Origin: Begonia masoniana
Taxonomy: Eukaryota; Streptophyta; Magnoliopsida; Cucurbitales; Begoniaceae
NCBI GenBank assembly: GCA_022432975.1
Contig: CM039509.1
Location: forward strand, 420,482 to 484,481
DNA: 64,000 nt
Reading direction: 5' to 3'
Shown here: positions 48,301-59,919 of the stretch, piece by piece
Numbering within the stretch: position 1 is the first letter of the stretch
How the letters are laid out: every line of letters starts with the position of its first letter
Notes under the pieces: model-generated
What the model was told of the DNA's origin: nothing
Seen by the model: the letters and a program-made list of their open reading frames with translations, nothing else
Databases searched by the model: none
Made by a program: the position numbers and the translations under genes

Positions 48301-51300
48301 CTTTTAAAAATGGTAAATAATATTTGAGCATCGATCAAATATAAAATCATTTCCATGTATATTTTTTCGTCCTACATAGGCGCAATAATAAAAGATAGTC
48401 ATCAATGGAACTGAAGACACGGAAGAGCAGTGAAAGATCAGTTTCAAAATATACAACTGCTTGAATCTGAAAAGTTTTAGATGACTAACACGACTATGTG
48501 ACTTAAGTCGGGAGAATAACTTACAGTATTAGAGCCCACAAATGAAACAGCTCTTATGTTGTCATCATCACAAATGGCGTTAACAATCTCCTGTGCAAAG
48601 ACATTTAAGTTCAGACAACTGTGGTTTTTTAAGTAGATTTTTAAGCTCAGAAACTTTTTTAAGGAGTTACAAGGGAATTACATCATTAATAAAATGATAT
48701 TTTGATAGACGATGTCCTGATATAGAATCAAACCATTAAAAGACAATGAACATTTTAACATATGCATTAGACACCTACAAATGAATGGTAGATACATTCA
48801 CTAGCATTCTTCAAAAGCACAAACGGATGAGTGGAGGTCTCAATGAAATATATTAAAAATACAATTTATAAAGGAAAGAAAATTTTTAGCCCAACATCCA
48901 GGAAAGGAAAATAAATAAATAAATATTACAAGCATACATTGGTGCCGTGCACAATGTTTAAGACACCATCAGGTAACCCAGCCTCTTTTGCCAACTCGGC
49001 CAGAATTATAGACGCCCCTGAAAAATCATCAAATACAATTAACTACCTCAAGAAGCATGATTTCAAATTTTCTCTTTCATAAGTCGTGAAATATAAAACT
49101 TCGCATAATCATAGAGACATCTTCTCTTCCATTTTCTTCTTTGCGACTACGTCTACTGTTGTGATAGGTATTGCCCCAGTATATTACCAAATTCACATTA
49201 ATAGTACATAGCAACGCACTTCATATATTCATGAACACACAAAATACATCGATTTAGCAGAGATTCAAAGTTCTATCAACCCTCCCATTCTCATTGCTGG
49301 AAGTCTCAAATAGTTACCATCCCCCTTCTTTTTCTCTTTCATCCCCTATTTATTCTTTAATACAAACTAGAATTAGTCTTATTTCAAAATAGAAACCATT
49401 CATAACACAATTACTAAATTACCCTTGATATAATACATTACTACACTTCCTAACATTACCCCGACTCAATTAGCCACCTTGTCCTCAAGGTGAAACTTCA
49501 AAAATTGCTATTAAATATTATCAAGTGATTCTCGTGTCCCCTCTTTTATTAGGCAACCATGCAATGTGTTCTTCTCCCAATAATCAAAATTTACAGTTCT
49601 TTATATTTACATTTATAATCAACCGTAAATTTTTCATCAAACGGGTAGCACAAGCCTTCACCTTTCGTTCTGGTAGTTGAGAATTCGTTAATGTCTTGAA
49701 AGATTGTTTTGGTTTAACATTTCCAGCATTACTCTCCACATTTTCAATTTGAAATGAACTCAAATTGACCACTAAGCAGGTGCTTTTTGGTAGACCCAAA
49801 ATAGATTGATTCTCCTTAAAATAAGTTGGTCTTTTGACATTCCTGAGCAGCAACATTTTATTCTCAATTCTTTGGGTCGTTAACACAATTTGACTCAAGC
49901 TCAATGGTAAGACTCGCAATTCTGCCTAATTTCCATCCTAAGTCCATTAATGAATTGTCCCTCCAAGATCGACTCTGGCACACCAACCAAAGGAGAAGCC
50001 AACTTCTTAAATTGCTTTATGTACTCGCGCACAGTGGTGTTGTGGCGCAAAGCCAAAACATTTTCTCCAAGGGAACCTTTGGATGTCAAGCTAAACTGCT
50101 CGATCAAGTTATGTTTGAAGTTGACCCAACTCCAGAATGGTTTGCGCCTCTCTCCCATTGAAACCACACAAGAGCCTCATCTTCTAGACACACCACGAAA
50201 GCATCGCTTTTCTCCTTTTCCGTCAAACGATTCAGAACAAAGAATCGTTTAACTTTGTAAACTCAATCATCTGAGTCTCCTCCATCAAGAATTGGCACCT
50301 TGATTCTTCTTGTCCGTAACTCCATTCTTGGATACCTTTTTCGATTCCGCAGCAAGTCTTCGTCTCCAATCCCAAAGAAGCCTCTGAGTTTGACGCTTCA
50401 AAGTCATTAAGCACTTCCCTATGTCTGTTGAACGAAGATGATGCTCATCATTAGCTTCACCGTGTGGACAGGTAAGTCCCTCCAATTTTTCCAAAATGGT
50501 CTTTATACTTGTCTCCAGCAAAGGAATTTTTGAAATTCCATCTTTCAAAAACTCGATCTCCTCAATCATTGCATCTAATTTTTCTTCCAAAGAATTTAAA
50601 CGTCCATCTACCTTCTTACTCACCATCGCAAGTATTGCTCTGATACAAAATTGATAGCTATTGCCACAATACATTATCAAATTCACATGAACATTACACA
50701 AAAACACACTTTATATATTCATAAACACACAAAATACATCGATTCAACAGAGATTTGAAATTGTGTTATCCCTCCTCATTCCATTGCTAGAATTCTCAAA
50801 TAATAATCATCGTTCTTCCTTTTCTCTCTCATCCCCTATTTATTCCTTAATACAAACTAGAAATTGCTCATGACGAAATTACTAAATTACTCTTCATATA
50901 ATACATTAATAGATTATTACTCTTTCTAACATTGCATAGGTATTTCTACCAAAAAATTTGATTATGTTTGAAGAGGCTTCAAATTGTTTAATACAATGTG
51001 CATATCTTTTTTCCTTCACACTAAATAAAGAAAACTCAAATAACCAAAGGCCATATTTTTACTTAACAAACCAGTCCAAGGATACCCTAAGTTTTCTTTT
51101 TCAGTCAGTCTGTTGAAGGACCGAAAATGTATCCTCATAATTTACCTTTGCCTTAATATCTATGCAACTCCTTGTGTTTCCTTGTAAACTTAGAGAAACA
51201 GAATTTATAAAGTAAGAACAAAAGACCTCTTGTTCATAAGTTGAGACCTTGAGCTGATAAATAAAAGCTCCTGACTTGCAGTGATACTTCTATACAAGAA

Positions 51301-54300
51301 AAACTATTTTTTGGTGACAGAATATCCTAAATTTAAATGACACTAACTACATAAATGGCTGGCGTCATAACTTGGGATCCATATACTAATGATGATTGAG
51401 AAATGAGATAAGATAAGGTATGGGAGTTTATCTTTGGTTAGCAGCAGTTTCTAATTTAATTACTAAAGACTAACATAATTAAATATTAGTAATTTAACTA
51501 GTATAATTTCGCTGCCCAAATCTGTTGTATGTAAACAATTAATAATATATTATGGGGTAGTTTAAGTATTATAATTAGGTTAGTTTATCGTCCAAGTAAT
51601 CCTCTCTAGAGTGGATATCTTTTCCGAGCAGTTGCTCGTGATGTTTTTCGGTGGCGTTTTATTCTTTTTATTTATGTTCAAATGTTCTTGTGAATGTTTT
51701 TGGTGAATTTTCATGAAGAGTTTTTGTTTTCTACCTTGTGGTTGTGGTTTCACTTTTAGTTCATCAATGGTATCAGAATAGAAAACACGTTCATTACAAG
51801 GCTAAGGTCCTTTTAGTTTCAGCCGATGTAGTTGTAGAAGATTTGGGAGGGGCAGAGGAGAGTTGTCCTTCTTATGAGTGCAAACTGGAACTCGATTCAC
51901 TCCCACCAAGGACGAACCAACTCATTTCCAAGCAAAGTGGAAGACCAGGGTTCGATATCTCAGATTTGGTCTAGTTTGAGTCAAGCCGAGAACTCTCCAT
52001 TTACTCGTAGCTCGGGAACATTTCTTCCACTGCAAACTAGGAATCCTCCGTGGCTCGAAAATGCTCATACGGAGTCCTTTCTTTGTCGTCTAGTTGGAGG
52101 TCGAGCTTGGGGAAGATGGCTACAACCTGCTTGGAACCCTCCATAGCTAAAAAATGCTCATACAGCATTCAACCAACTCGTAGTCAAGATTCAACTCAGC
52201 TCACGATGCTCGGACGATGCTCGTTCAGAGTTCCTTCTCCATCGACTCGTTGGAGGCTGAGCGTGGAGGTGAAGGACGACTCTGAGATCGTGGCTGACAT
52301 CTCCTAGATCGAGGTAGATGACTCAGCTCGAGTGGCCGCCATTTTTTTCGAAACAAAGAAGTTGGAGAAGATGTTGGAGAGAGTGGAGAGGGCTACAGAC
52401 GTGCGACTAGGGTAATCTCCTAGCCACACCTTCAATCACAAAGATGGTTGGACTGGCCAACAAATTGTCGGAAGATTGGGTTCATGATAAATAAGGTTAC
52501 TTGGACTATGGAAGCCAAGATGCCTTATCTTATAGAGTTGAACTCAGATCAACTTGTGGAATGGACCAAAAAATATTTTGCATGGACTTTGAAGGATTAA
52601 TGTTAGGAATATATTATGAACTAGTTTAGGTATTATAATTATGTTAGTTTATTATAAATTAAAGGTAGCGGAGTGAGTTAAGAATTATTGAATGTTGTCC
52701 AAGTAATACTTTCTCTAGAGTGGTTATCTTCGAGTGGTACCTTGTGGTATTTTTCAAGCCGGTGTTTTGTCAGACAGTTGTGTTTTATTTCTTCTCATTT
52801 ATTCAATAATCTTCAACTCACTCCTCTACCTTTTATTTATAATAAACTAATATAATTATAATATATAAACTACCTCATAATATATTTCTAACATTGACAT
52901 GCTCGCCTATTCCATGAAAGATCTAAATCACTAGAAGCAAACGTGATAAAATTGGAAGTGTATGTAAACGAACAAGAGAAAAATGTATATCACAATATGC
53001 TTGTGAGCAAAGCATATAAACCTACATTAGACGCGTCAACTATGGAGTTTATTGGTCCAAAATGTCAACATGGTCTAATAGGTATGGTATTATAAGCATA
53101 TTTAGATGAGACACCTCATATGCAATTTACTTATGTGAGGTGAAAGAAACTGAGCAAGATGGACTAAGAAGATATGTTAGATGTTTATTTTACTTTAATA
53201 TGCTTTGTTGTTGTTGTTATTTTTATTTTATTTTGAGTCATAGCAGGGGTGATTTAGGAAATTTAGAATTAAACTTAATTATGTTTTGTGAGGTGGATAT
53301 TAAGGGTGTGAAAGATCATTGGAGAATTGTGGACTTTGGTTTAGAAGAAAGGGTTCCAGACCCCTCCAAGTCTGCCTTATCGATATTTCGAGTTTGGGTT
53401 TACTGTTACTCATATTTCAATTGTTCTGTTGTGTAGCAATCCAAGAGGTTGCTATCAACATCCAATTTAATCATACACAAATCCTAGTGTAAAAATTTCA
53501 TAAAAGAAATCAGTCCAAGTATTCATTCAAGATCAAGAGAAGTAACGAAATCTATTGCTGACTTTTTCTTTAGCATTAAAGAACTACAATGAAGACAATA
53601 AAATGATCAGCGGCTAAAAACAATTTATACATCATAATATAAATAAGAAGATCATAATCACCTGGATCCTTTTCAGATGGCTTTAAAACAAAGGTATTCC
53701 CACATGTTACTGCGACTGGAAACATCTGCACATATTTAGAGTGCCAAAACAAAAAAGTGCATACTTATACAGGAAAGATGAAGAAAGTTTCAATTTGACT
53801 GAATCAAATAACCTCTAACTGTTAGATCTCCTCAAAAATGATAACTATAAGATACAAAGAAATATGAGTAAAATTCTCTATATTTGGATCTTAGCCATAA
53901 AATATGAAATCACAATAACGCACACAACTGATGTTCCGATAGATATCAAATTAAAGTAAGTTATGGAAAACGGAAGAAGAACTCAAGCAATCGGAGAAAT
54001 TGGTGGGAGCAGCAGTGATTGGAAAAGGAGATTGTAATGGAGTCAACACTACAGCTCCAGCGGCCATCTACAACGGTCGAAGACAGAGAGGCAGCACTGT
54101 AGCGCTACTTTTGAAGAACAAAAGAAGAAAATGATGTGGCTAGTACAGAAGAAACTCTACCACTACAAATTACGAAGAAAATTGATTTATCATTGAATTC
54201 GGTTGTGGGGTTAAGTACTCACGGAACTATGAAAACTAAAGGTGAAATCTATCTCGAAATGTATTTGTGTTGTGGAGCTATTCATAATTTTCTATCAGCC

Positions 54301-57300
54301 AAGTTAGTTGAAGAGTTGGTATTACCAATGTTGTTCACAACCAACTATGGAGAGATAATGGGTACGGGAGTTTTGGTGCCCGAACGAGAAGTATGCAATG
54401 ACAACTAAATCATAGCAATCTTCTATTATTTATGTATTAATTGTAAATAATGTGTATTCTATATTTAGATAGATGTAATTTAGGTAACTGTAAATTTTGT
54501 GTCAATCTTTATTTTTCTATAAAATGAAAGAATTTCTACCAAGGAGAGATATTCAATCCAATTCCTTTTAACGTGCAAGGTGTAGTGCACACGATGCAAG
54601 GATTGACCGTAATATAGGATTATTTACTTTTAAATTTGAGCACTAATGATATTGCTTTGGGGATTGTCCTCCACGCATGGTGACACCTCAATCTCAAGTG
54701 ATGACTCACATGCTGGTAATGAAACACAGAGGCAATCCATGCAAGCCAATGACCCATCAGGTTAAATGGAGGACACCTCAAGTAAGCCAATGACACCTCA
54801 TAATCCTATCTCCACTTCAGTTTATGACTCATGACTTTAGAAGATTGACACCTCACTTCAACTTATGACTCGTGACCCTAGAAGATTAACACTTCACTTC
54901 AGCTCCACATGACCCTAGTAGTGTGACACCTCACAAACAACCTCTCACCTTACACATAACAAAGTTAGACATAGTTGATGAATGCTCTCATTTCTTAAAA
55001 CAAGAAACTCACGTCTTCTTCCCCTTTCTCTCTACTCTCCAAAGGTTGATCACAGCAAAGGATAAGCGAATAAGTTGTTGTAATTGTGCTAACACTCCAA
55101 GGTAAGAAGTGTATGCGTGTGATTTGCCTAACAACCTACTTGGCAAGATGCTACGATGTTAATTGTTGATTGATAATGCTATGATATATAGAACAATGTT
55201 AGTTGATAATATGCTTTGTTATAATTGATGTTAGATGTTGATATGTTGTGATGATATTAGTTGACACGTGTTAGAACATATGTTATGATATTAGTTGATG
55301 ACATGCAACGGTAGGTATGATGATATTGATTGCAACATGTTATCATATATGTGATGATATTGGTTGCAATATGCTATGATGTATGTTGGGATAGTAGTTG
55401 ATGACATGCAACGATATATTGTGATGATATTGTTGAGAGAATGATAAGAGACATGTGACATTGATATGTTATGATCTATGTGATATTATTGGTTGAATAA
55501 GCATTACATGTATGAATACGAGCATCTCACATGCATCATGCAAAAATGTTTTATACAAAAGGAAATAAAATATTTTATGAATATGTTTTCACAATGAAAG
55601 ATATTGAAGATGAGATGAAACAATGTATGAGGCTTTGGTGAGCATGTTTTCCAGTGTCTTCGGTGGGCTAAGTCCCCCACTGTATGAGGGTTTGGTAGGC
55701 TTGTTCTCTCAATGTATGAGGCTTTGGTAACATGTTCCCATTGTATGAGGCCATGGCGGGCGTATCCCCCATTGTTAAGAGGCTTTGGAGGGCGATACTT
55801 CAATGTTAAGAGGCTTTGGTGGGCGAAACCCCCAATGTTAAACTGTAACGTAAGAGGAAAAGAAAGAACAAAAGACAAAAACTACACGTTTTTATGAAAA
55901 TCCATATCATGCTCATATCATTTACGCATTAGTTACTGAGTGTTAGACTCATAGTTGAATCTTATGATGTATGTAAGGAAATTGATAACAAGACCCATGT
56001 TTATAGAGCTAAATAAAGATACAGTTGAGGAAGTACGTATGAGATAAACACGGGCGTTGTTATGGCTATTTTGACCGGGGGGGAATTGGTAAATGTATTT
56101 TGGTATGAAGGAACTATGAGGAAGTGCGATTTATAAGAAAGTTTAAGTAGAACTTGTACATGTTTTGTTCATATGATCCGTAGATTCTATGAAAATGAAA
56201 TATTGATGAGAAAAAGTATTTATAAGGAAAAAGGTCTTCCGAAATGTTAAGTCTTCCATTACGTTTTACGCTAAAAAATTTTAAAGGATGATGGTTTAAA
56301 ACGTATGAGAAAAAAAAAATTATGGTTTGAAGGTGTTCCACGCAATGTCTTGATTCTTTAGGAAATATGGAAGTCAATTGGAAGAAGTTGAAGATGAAGT
56401 TAAAGGTTGAAAATTCTATAATGATATTAAGCGGGGTTCCTAGTTAAAAAATCGAAGACTTCTTTTAGGGCAATGACACAAGTGTTTTAGAATCCACAAG
56501 AAGAGTCTTTGGTTGAAATATGTTGTATGAATCAAAGTTTTGATGAGGCGATTAAGGATGCAATTGTAGAGCTTTACATAAGATTCAAAAAGTTTCGGGA
56601 ACAACTACCAATGGGCCACCAGTTCCTCCAATGTTATCCTTTGAAATGGAGTTGATTGTAGAACCACAAGACATTCTGGACGCACGAAAAGATTTCTACC
56701 TTAGGGACAAGGTGATTCTTCAACCCAGGGGTATTGATAGATGGCCAATTAAAGTAACTTATGGAAATCGAAAGAATAACTCAAGCAATAGGAGAAATTG
56801 GTGGAAGCAGCCGTGTTTGGAAGAGGAGATTGTTGTGGAGTCAAGACAAGTGCTCCAAGAGGAGATTGTTGTGGAGTCAAGACAAGCGCTCCAGCAATCG
56901 TCGTCTGGCGCTACATCGACTGAAGACAATGGGGAAATATTGTAGCACTGATGTACTATGCAAATTCACAAAAAGGGAGCGTTGTTTTGAGGAAATTGTA
57001 AGAGTGTGTTGGGAAGTTGTTTGGAGGGAAGTTTAGGATTGTTGGGGAGAGGCGTCGGTAAGAGTGTTTTTTAATGAAAAAAATATTGTGGTGTGAAAAA
57101 TTCTCTCTAGAGATTTTGTGTTTTCCTGTTTGGATACCTAACATGTTCATGCATGAATACAAACAACAGCATTCAGGCAATAACTCCTTTAATTAGAGTA
57201 AACTTAGTACGTGAAAACTTAGTACGTGAAAGAAAAAAAAAAGAACAATCACGCGATTAAATCAAAGTAAAGAATTTTAAGCTAACCCATAGGGGAATCA

Positions 57301-58813
57301 TTGCCGGAAAGTTGAATGGACAAATCCCGGCACACACGCCTAGAGGCTCTCGAATGCTGTAGGTGTCAATTCCATGAGACACGTTGGAGACATACTCCCC
57401 CATTTGTAGGGTTGCCATCCCACAAGCATGTTCAACCACCTCTGGATAAGAGTACCCAAGAATGTTATGGCAGGCATAACAAATTCAGCCAAATATTTGT
57501 CACATACTAAATGATTTCTTTCACATAACTGTATGAACATATTCACCAAATAAAATAATATATAAAAAAGAAGGCAACAACCTAGCCCACGAAACACATC
57601 CCCATGTGCATCCTTCAATGTTTTTCCTTGTTCAGTCGTAATATTCTGGGCAAGCTTATCCTGAAAGAGGCAAAAGCATCGAGATACATGCATGATACTA
57701 ATCTAAAATTTTCCACACTTCTTTCCTTGATCGGTGATCAAGATTATCTAAAATATTCCACTTAGAGGGAAAGGAAAAAATCTCACTCAAATTCAAGCAA
57801 AAAGTCATACCATGTTTTTTCGAATAAGCTCTTGGAATTTGAGCATTATTCGCTGACGGGTTGTAACTGGGGTATTACGCCATGATGGAAAAGCTTTCTT
57901 TGCTGCAGATACTGCAGCTTTAAATTCTTCAGTTGTAGTCAATGGAACTTGAGATACAATTTCTTGCGTTGCCTATAACAAAAAAATCTAGATGTTATTT
58001 CCCTTCAGCAATATGTACATATAACCATGCAAATTTAAGTTTTACCAATACAATGATGAAAAGAGAAAAACCAATAAGCGTCATTGTAAGCACTCACTGG
58101 GTTTACAACATCGATGAATGCTGATGATTCAGAATCAACAAATCTCCCACCAATAAGATTTGGAACCCTCTGTTGCAGATTAAGAGAATAATATGAATAA
58201 CCAATATCACTTGAACTATAAAAATTGTTGTAATTGGATGATGCTGTAACATAATCGTTTTGGTTGGTAAAGAAAAAAAAATTGAAATGAAACATCTACA
58301 CATAAACATAGAAAGAACGCAGAATAGGGGTTAACTAAATGAAATAATTTGAAACATCAACTACACGTAAATTAGAGAAGCCAAAATCAAAACAGATTTA
58401 TTCATCTACGCCACAATACAGATACTTTCTGAACAAAAAAAAAAAATAGAAATAGAGATTACAATAGAAATGCTGATGAAAAAGCGAAGTTGGAGGTGAC
58501 ATACAAGCTACTTCTAAATTTTCTACCATTCAGATACTGTTAAAAAAAATGTGAGAGCGGAATGCGAGGTTGAACTCTAAATCTTACCGGAGGATTACCG
58601 GGGCTGGATGATGGCTCCGCGGCGGTAGAGAAATGAAATTTCCCAAAAGCGAAGCGCTGATTCCTCAACACTGTCAACTTCCTCACTGCAACGCAAACAA
58701 GATCAAGTCCTCGCCCAAAATCATCGTCAAAACAGAAAATCATCAGAGAAAAAAATGAAGAAATTTCTAAATTCAACAGAAACCGAACCTCGCTGAAACG
58801 AAAACTGCAACAT
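45335..58813 (-). CDS. ALDH6B2: Methylmalonate-semialdehyde dehydrogenase (mitochondrial)
   Basis: A CoA-dependent aldehyde dehydrogenase of valine (and thymine/uracil) catabolism in the mitochondrial matrix, converting methylmalonate semialdehyde to propionyl-CoA. Nineteen exons: 58813-58789, 58685-58588, 58169-58098, 57972-57811, 57660-57582, 57441-57287, 53725-53662, 49017-48938, 48590-48525, 47582-47532, 47420-47269, 46921-46831, 46644-46564, 46244-46167, 46065-46030, 45942-45899, 45825-45747, 45634-45544, 45450-45335. They give 539 residues, all in phase. There is a basic Ser/Arg-rich presequence ([20 protein letters not shown]). Motifs are [54 protein letters not shown] (catalytic Cys about 320), EEIFGPVL and [22 protein letters not shown]. 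Intron 10 uses a GC donor. Introns 6 and 7 (3.6 and 4.6 kb) hold transposons. An alternative in-frame acceptor for exon 19 exists at 45495. Confidence 0.95.
49162..50931 (-). mobile_element. Gag-only Ty3/Gypsy derivative in ALDH6B2 intron 7
   Basis: Two LTR copies, 50931-50652 (5') and 49455-49162 (3'), start TGTTAG and end TATCA on the minus strand. A variant PBS, TGTATCAGAGC, follows the 5' LTR at about 50646. Inside is a gag N-terminal coiled-coil part ([20 protein letters not shown], 50620-50560) and a gag domain ([38 protein letters not shown]). Pol is missing. No clean target duplication was seen; only TTG is shared. The LTR is also present in the mosaic copy at 7340-7618. Confidence 0.8.
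49901..50620 (-). pseudogene. Gypsy gag relic
   Basis: Two frames (50707-50285 and 50167-49901) together cover gag up to the LINE of the retrotransposon gag domain. The break between them near 50230-50290 is a frameshift plus stop. No zinc knuckle follows. Confidence 0.75.
51530..52802 (+). mobile_element. Small non-autonomous LTR element (TRIM/LARD-like) in ALDH6B2 intron 7
   Basis: The left LTR-like copy (about 51541-51767) and right copy (from 52601, TGTTAGGAATATATTA) share AGTAAT.CT-CTCTAGAGTGG.TATCTT and GTTTTATT-type blocks. A TGGTATCAGA primer site follows the left copy at 51768, shortened by a deletion of about 145 bp that the copy at 7746 does not have. No transposon protein is encoded. 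The open frames at 51738-51974 and 51874-52146 have no family features. The right LTR is cut by an inverted partial LTR. Confidence 0.7.
52601..52893. repeat. Inverted repeat of LTR ends (hairpin)
   Basis: 52601-52693 and 52802-52893 are inverted copies, close to 90% identical by eye, of the LTR start (TGTTAG.AATATATTATGA). They are separated by about 108 bp. This is probably a second LTR inserted head-to-head or a fold-back rearrangement. Confidence 0.85.
54690..54930. repeat. Irregular tandem repeat with TGACACCTCA words
   Basis: The words GACACCTCA, TATGACTC and CCTAGAAGATT recur at irregular 40-60-bp spacing. They are probably part of an LTR or leader of the surrounding Gypsy fragments. 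Confidence 0.55.
55200..55850. repeat. Two adjacent degenerate tandem repeats
   Basis: 55200-55480 is built of GATGATATTAGTTGATGACA-like words. 55625-55850 is built of six to seven units of about 35-40 bp with GAGGCTTTGGTGGGC followed by a C-rich part. Both lie inside the retroelement debris of ALDH6B2 intron 6. Confidence 0.75.
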
Positions 58814-59587
58814 CTTTCTCTCGCTGAGTTTGGTTTGGAGAGCAGCAGATGAGAGTCAGCAAAAAAACGACAACGTAATTTGGTCAGCAGCTTTTATAGG
58901 TAGTATTCTTTTTGTCAAAATGTAATTGTGACCGTTAGATTGATTTATAATCTGCAATTATCAGCTATGACGTATCCAACGGTTTACATTCGTCGCGTCA
59001 TATTTTTGGCCTTTTCAGTGTCATTAGTTCATGAAAGGTAAATATGAGTCCTAATAATTAACAAAAAAAATTTCTAATTTGACATTCATAATTTTAATTG
59101 TTTGGGTAATATTTAAATTAACCTTAAAATATTGGATGTTTAATAAAATAGACATTAAAATTATTTTGTAAGCCAACGAGAGCTACCGATCATTTGTTAT
59201 TCACTTTATAAATTAAATTTAAAAAAATTTATAATAGTTTTTTCAGAAAAAACATATCAAACGATATTAAATTTGTTTGAAATTTTTATCACATATTCAA
59301 GGTGTCATTGAAAGATTATGACAAAATTTTCGTGATTTTTTAAAACTTGTACAATTTCACTCTGGCTAATTCCATTTTATTTTATTTTTTTAAATCATAT
59401 TTCTCAGAAAAGAGAAGACAGATGAATATAATTAAAAAATAAAAATAAAAAACTAGAGTGCAATTAGCCAAACCGGTCCAGTCCGGTCTGGTCCAGTGAG
59501 GGGCATTTCGGGAAAAAAAAAATGAACAAATGAAAAAACGTTACTTTTTTATGAAAATTATGACGGTATGGACCATATTGACCAATA

Positions 59588-59707
59588 TCAATACATTAAG
59601 GTTGTTCTTGCCAATTATCCAAGTTTACGGTGTAAATTGACCATTTCATCAATACATTAAGGTGTTCTTGCCAATTATTCAAGTTTACGGTGTAAATTGA
59701 TCATTTC
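59588..59707. repeat. Tandem duplication, unit about 60 bp
   Basis: Two head-to-tail copies beginning TCAATACATTAAGG and ending TGTAAATTGA, differing at about three positions, upstream of the DHH-like gene. Confidence 0.9.
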
Positions 59708-59856
59708 ACCTAGTTGTAGGGGTCAAATTGCACTTTACCCGATAAAATAATTCATTACCGTTCTTATTTTTTATTTTTTAAAAACCAAATTACCTCTTTG
59801 AAGTTAGGGGCGCTATCAAATTTCATCCTGTGTCCAAAAGTGAAAAAAAGGGCAGG

Positions 59857-59901
59857 ATGAGGAGGACGAAGATGGAGGTGGCATTTGTATGGCCGGATTG
59901 A
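59857..59901 (+). other. Candidate 14-codon upstream ORF
   Basis: The ATG at 59857 opens MRRTKMEVAFVWPD and stops at 59899-59901, 18 bp before the main start at 59920. It matters only if transcription starts upstream of 59857, which the sequence does not show. Confidence 0.4.
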
Positions 59902-59919
59902 AGTCTCGTTGACGGAATT

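Larger units (their letters stand above)
53930..57180 (+). mobile_element. Scrambled Ty3/Gypsy fragments in ALDH6B2 intron 6
   Basis: On the plus strand: a pol 3'-end piece (about 53940-54115), an aspartic-protease region ([14 protein letters not shown], then [17 protein letters not shown], 54136-54408) and a chromodomain/pol C-terminal piece ([17 protein letters not shown], 56631-56945). The first piece duplicates the last (AAAGTAA.TTATGGAAA onward), so parts of two elements or a tandem duplication are present. The chromodomain piece contains a 36-bp tandem duplication (GAGATTGTTGTGGAGTCAAG units). RT and integrase are absent. Confidence 0.75.
58814..59919. promoter_or_regulatory. Divergent promoter region between ALDH6B2 and the DHH-like gene
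   Basis: The two genes are transcribed away from each other across 1.1 kb. No element was identified with confidence. The middle is AT rich, with a CCGGTCCAGTCCGG-type word near 59475 and a tandem duplication of about 60 bp at 59588-59707. Confidence 0.5.
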
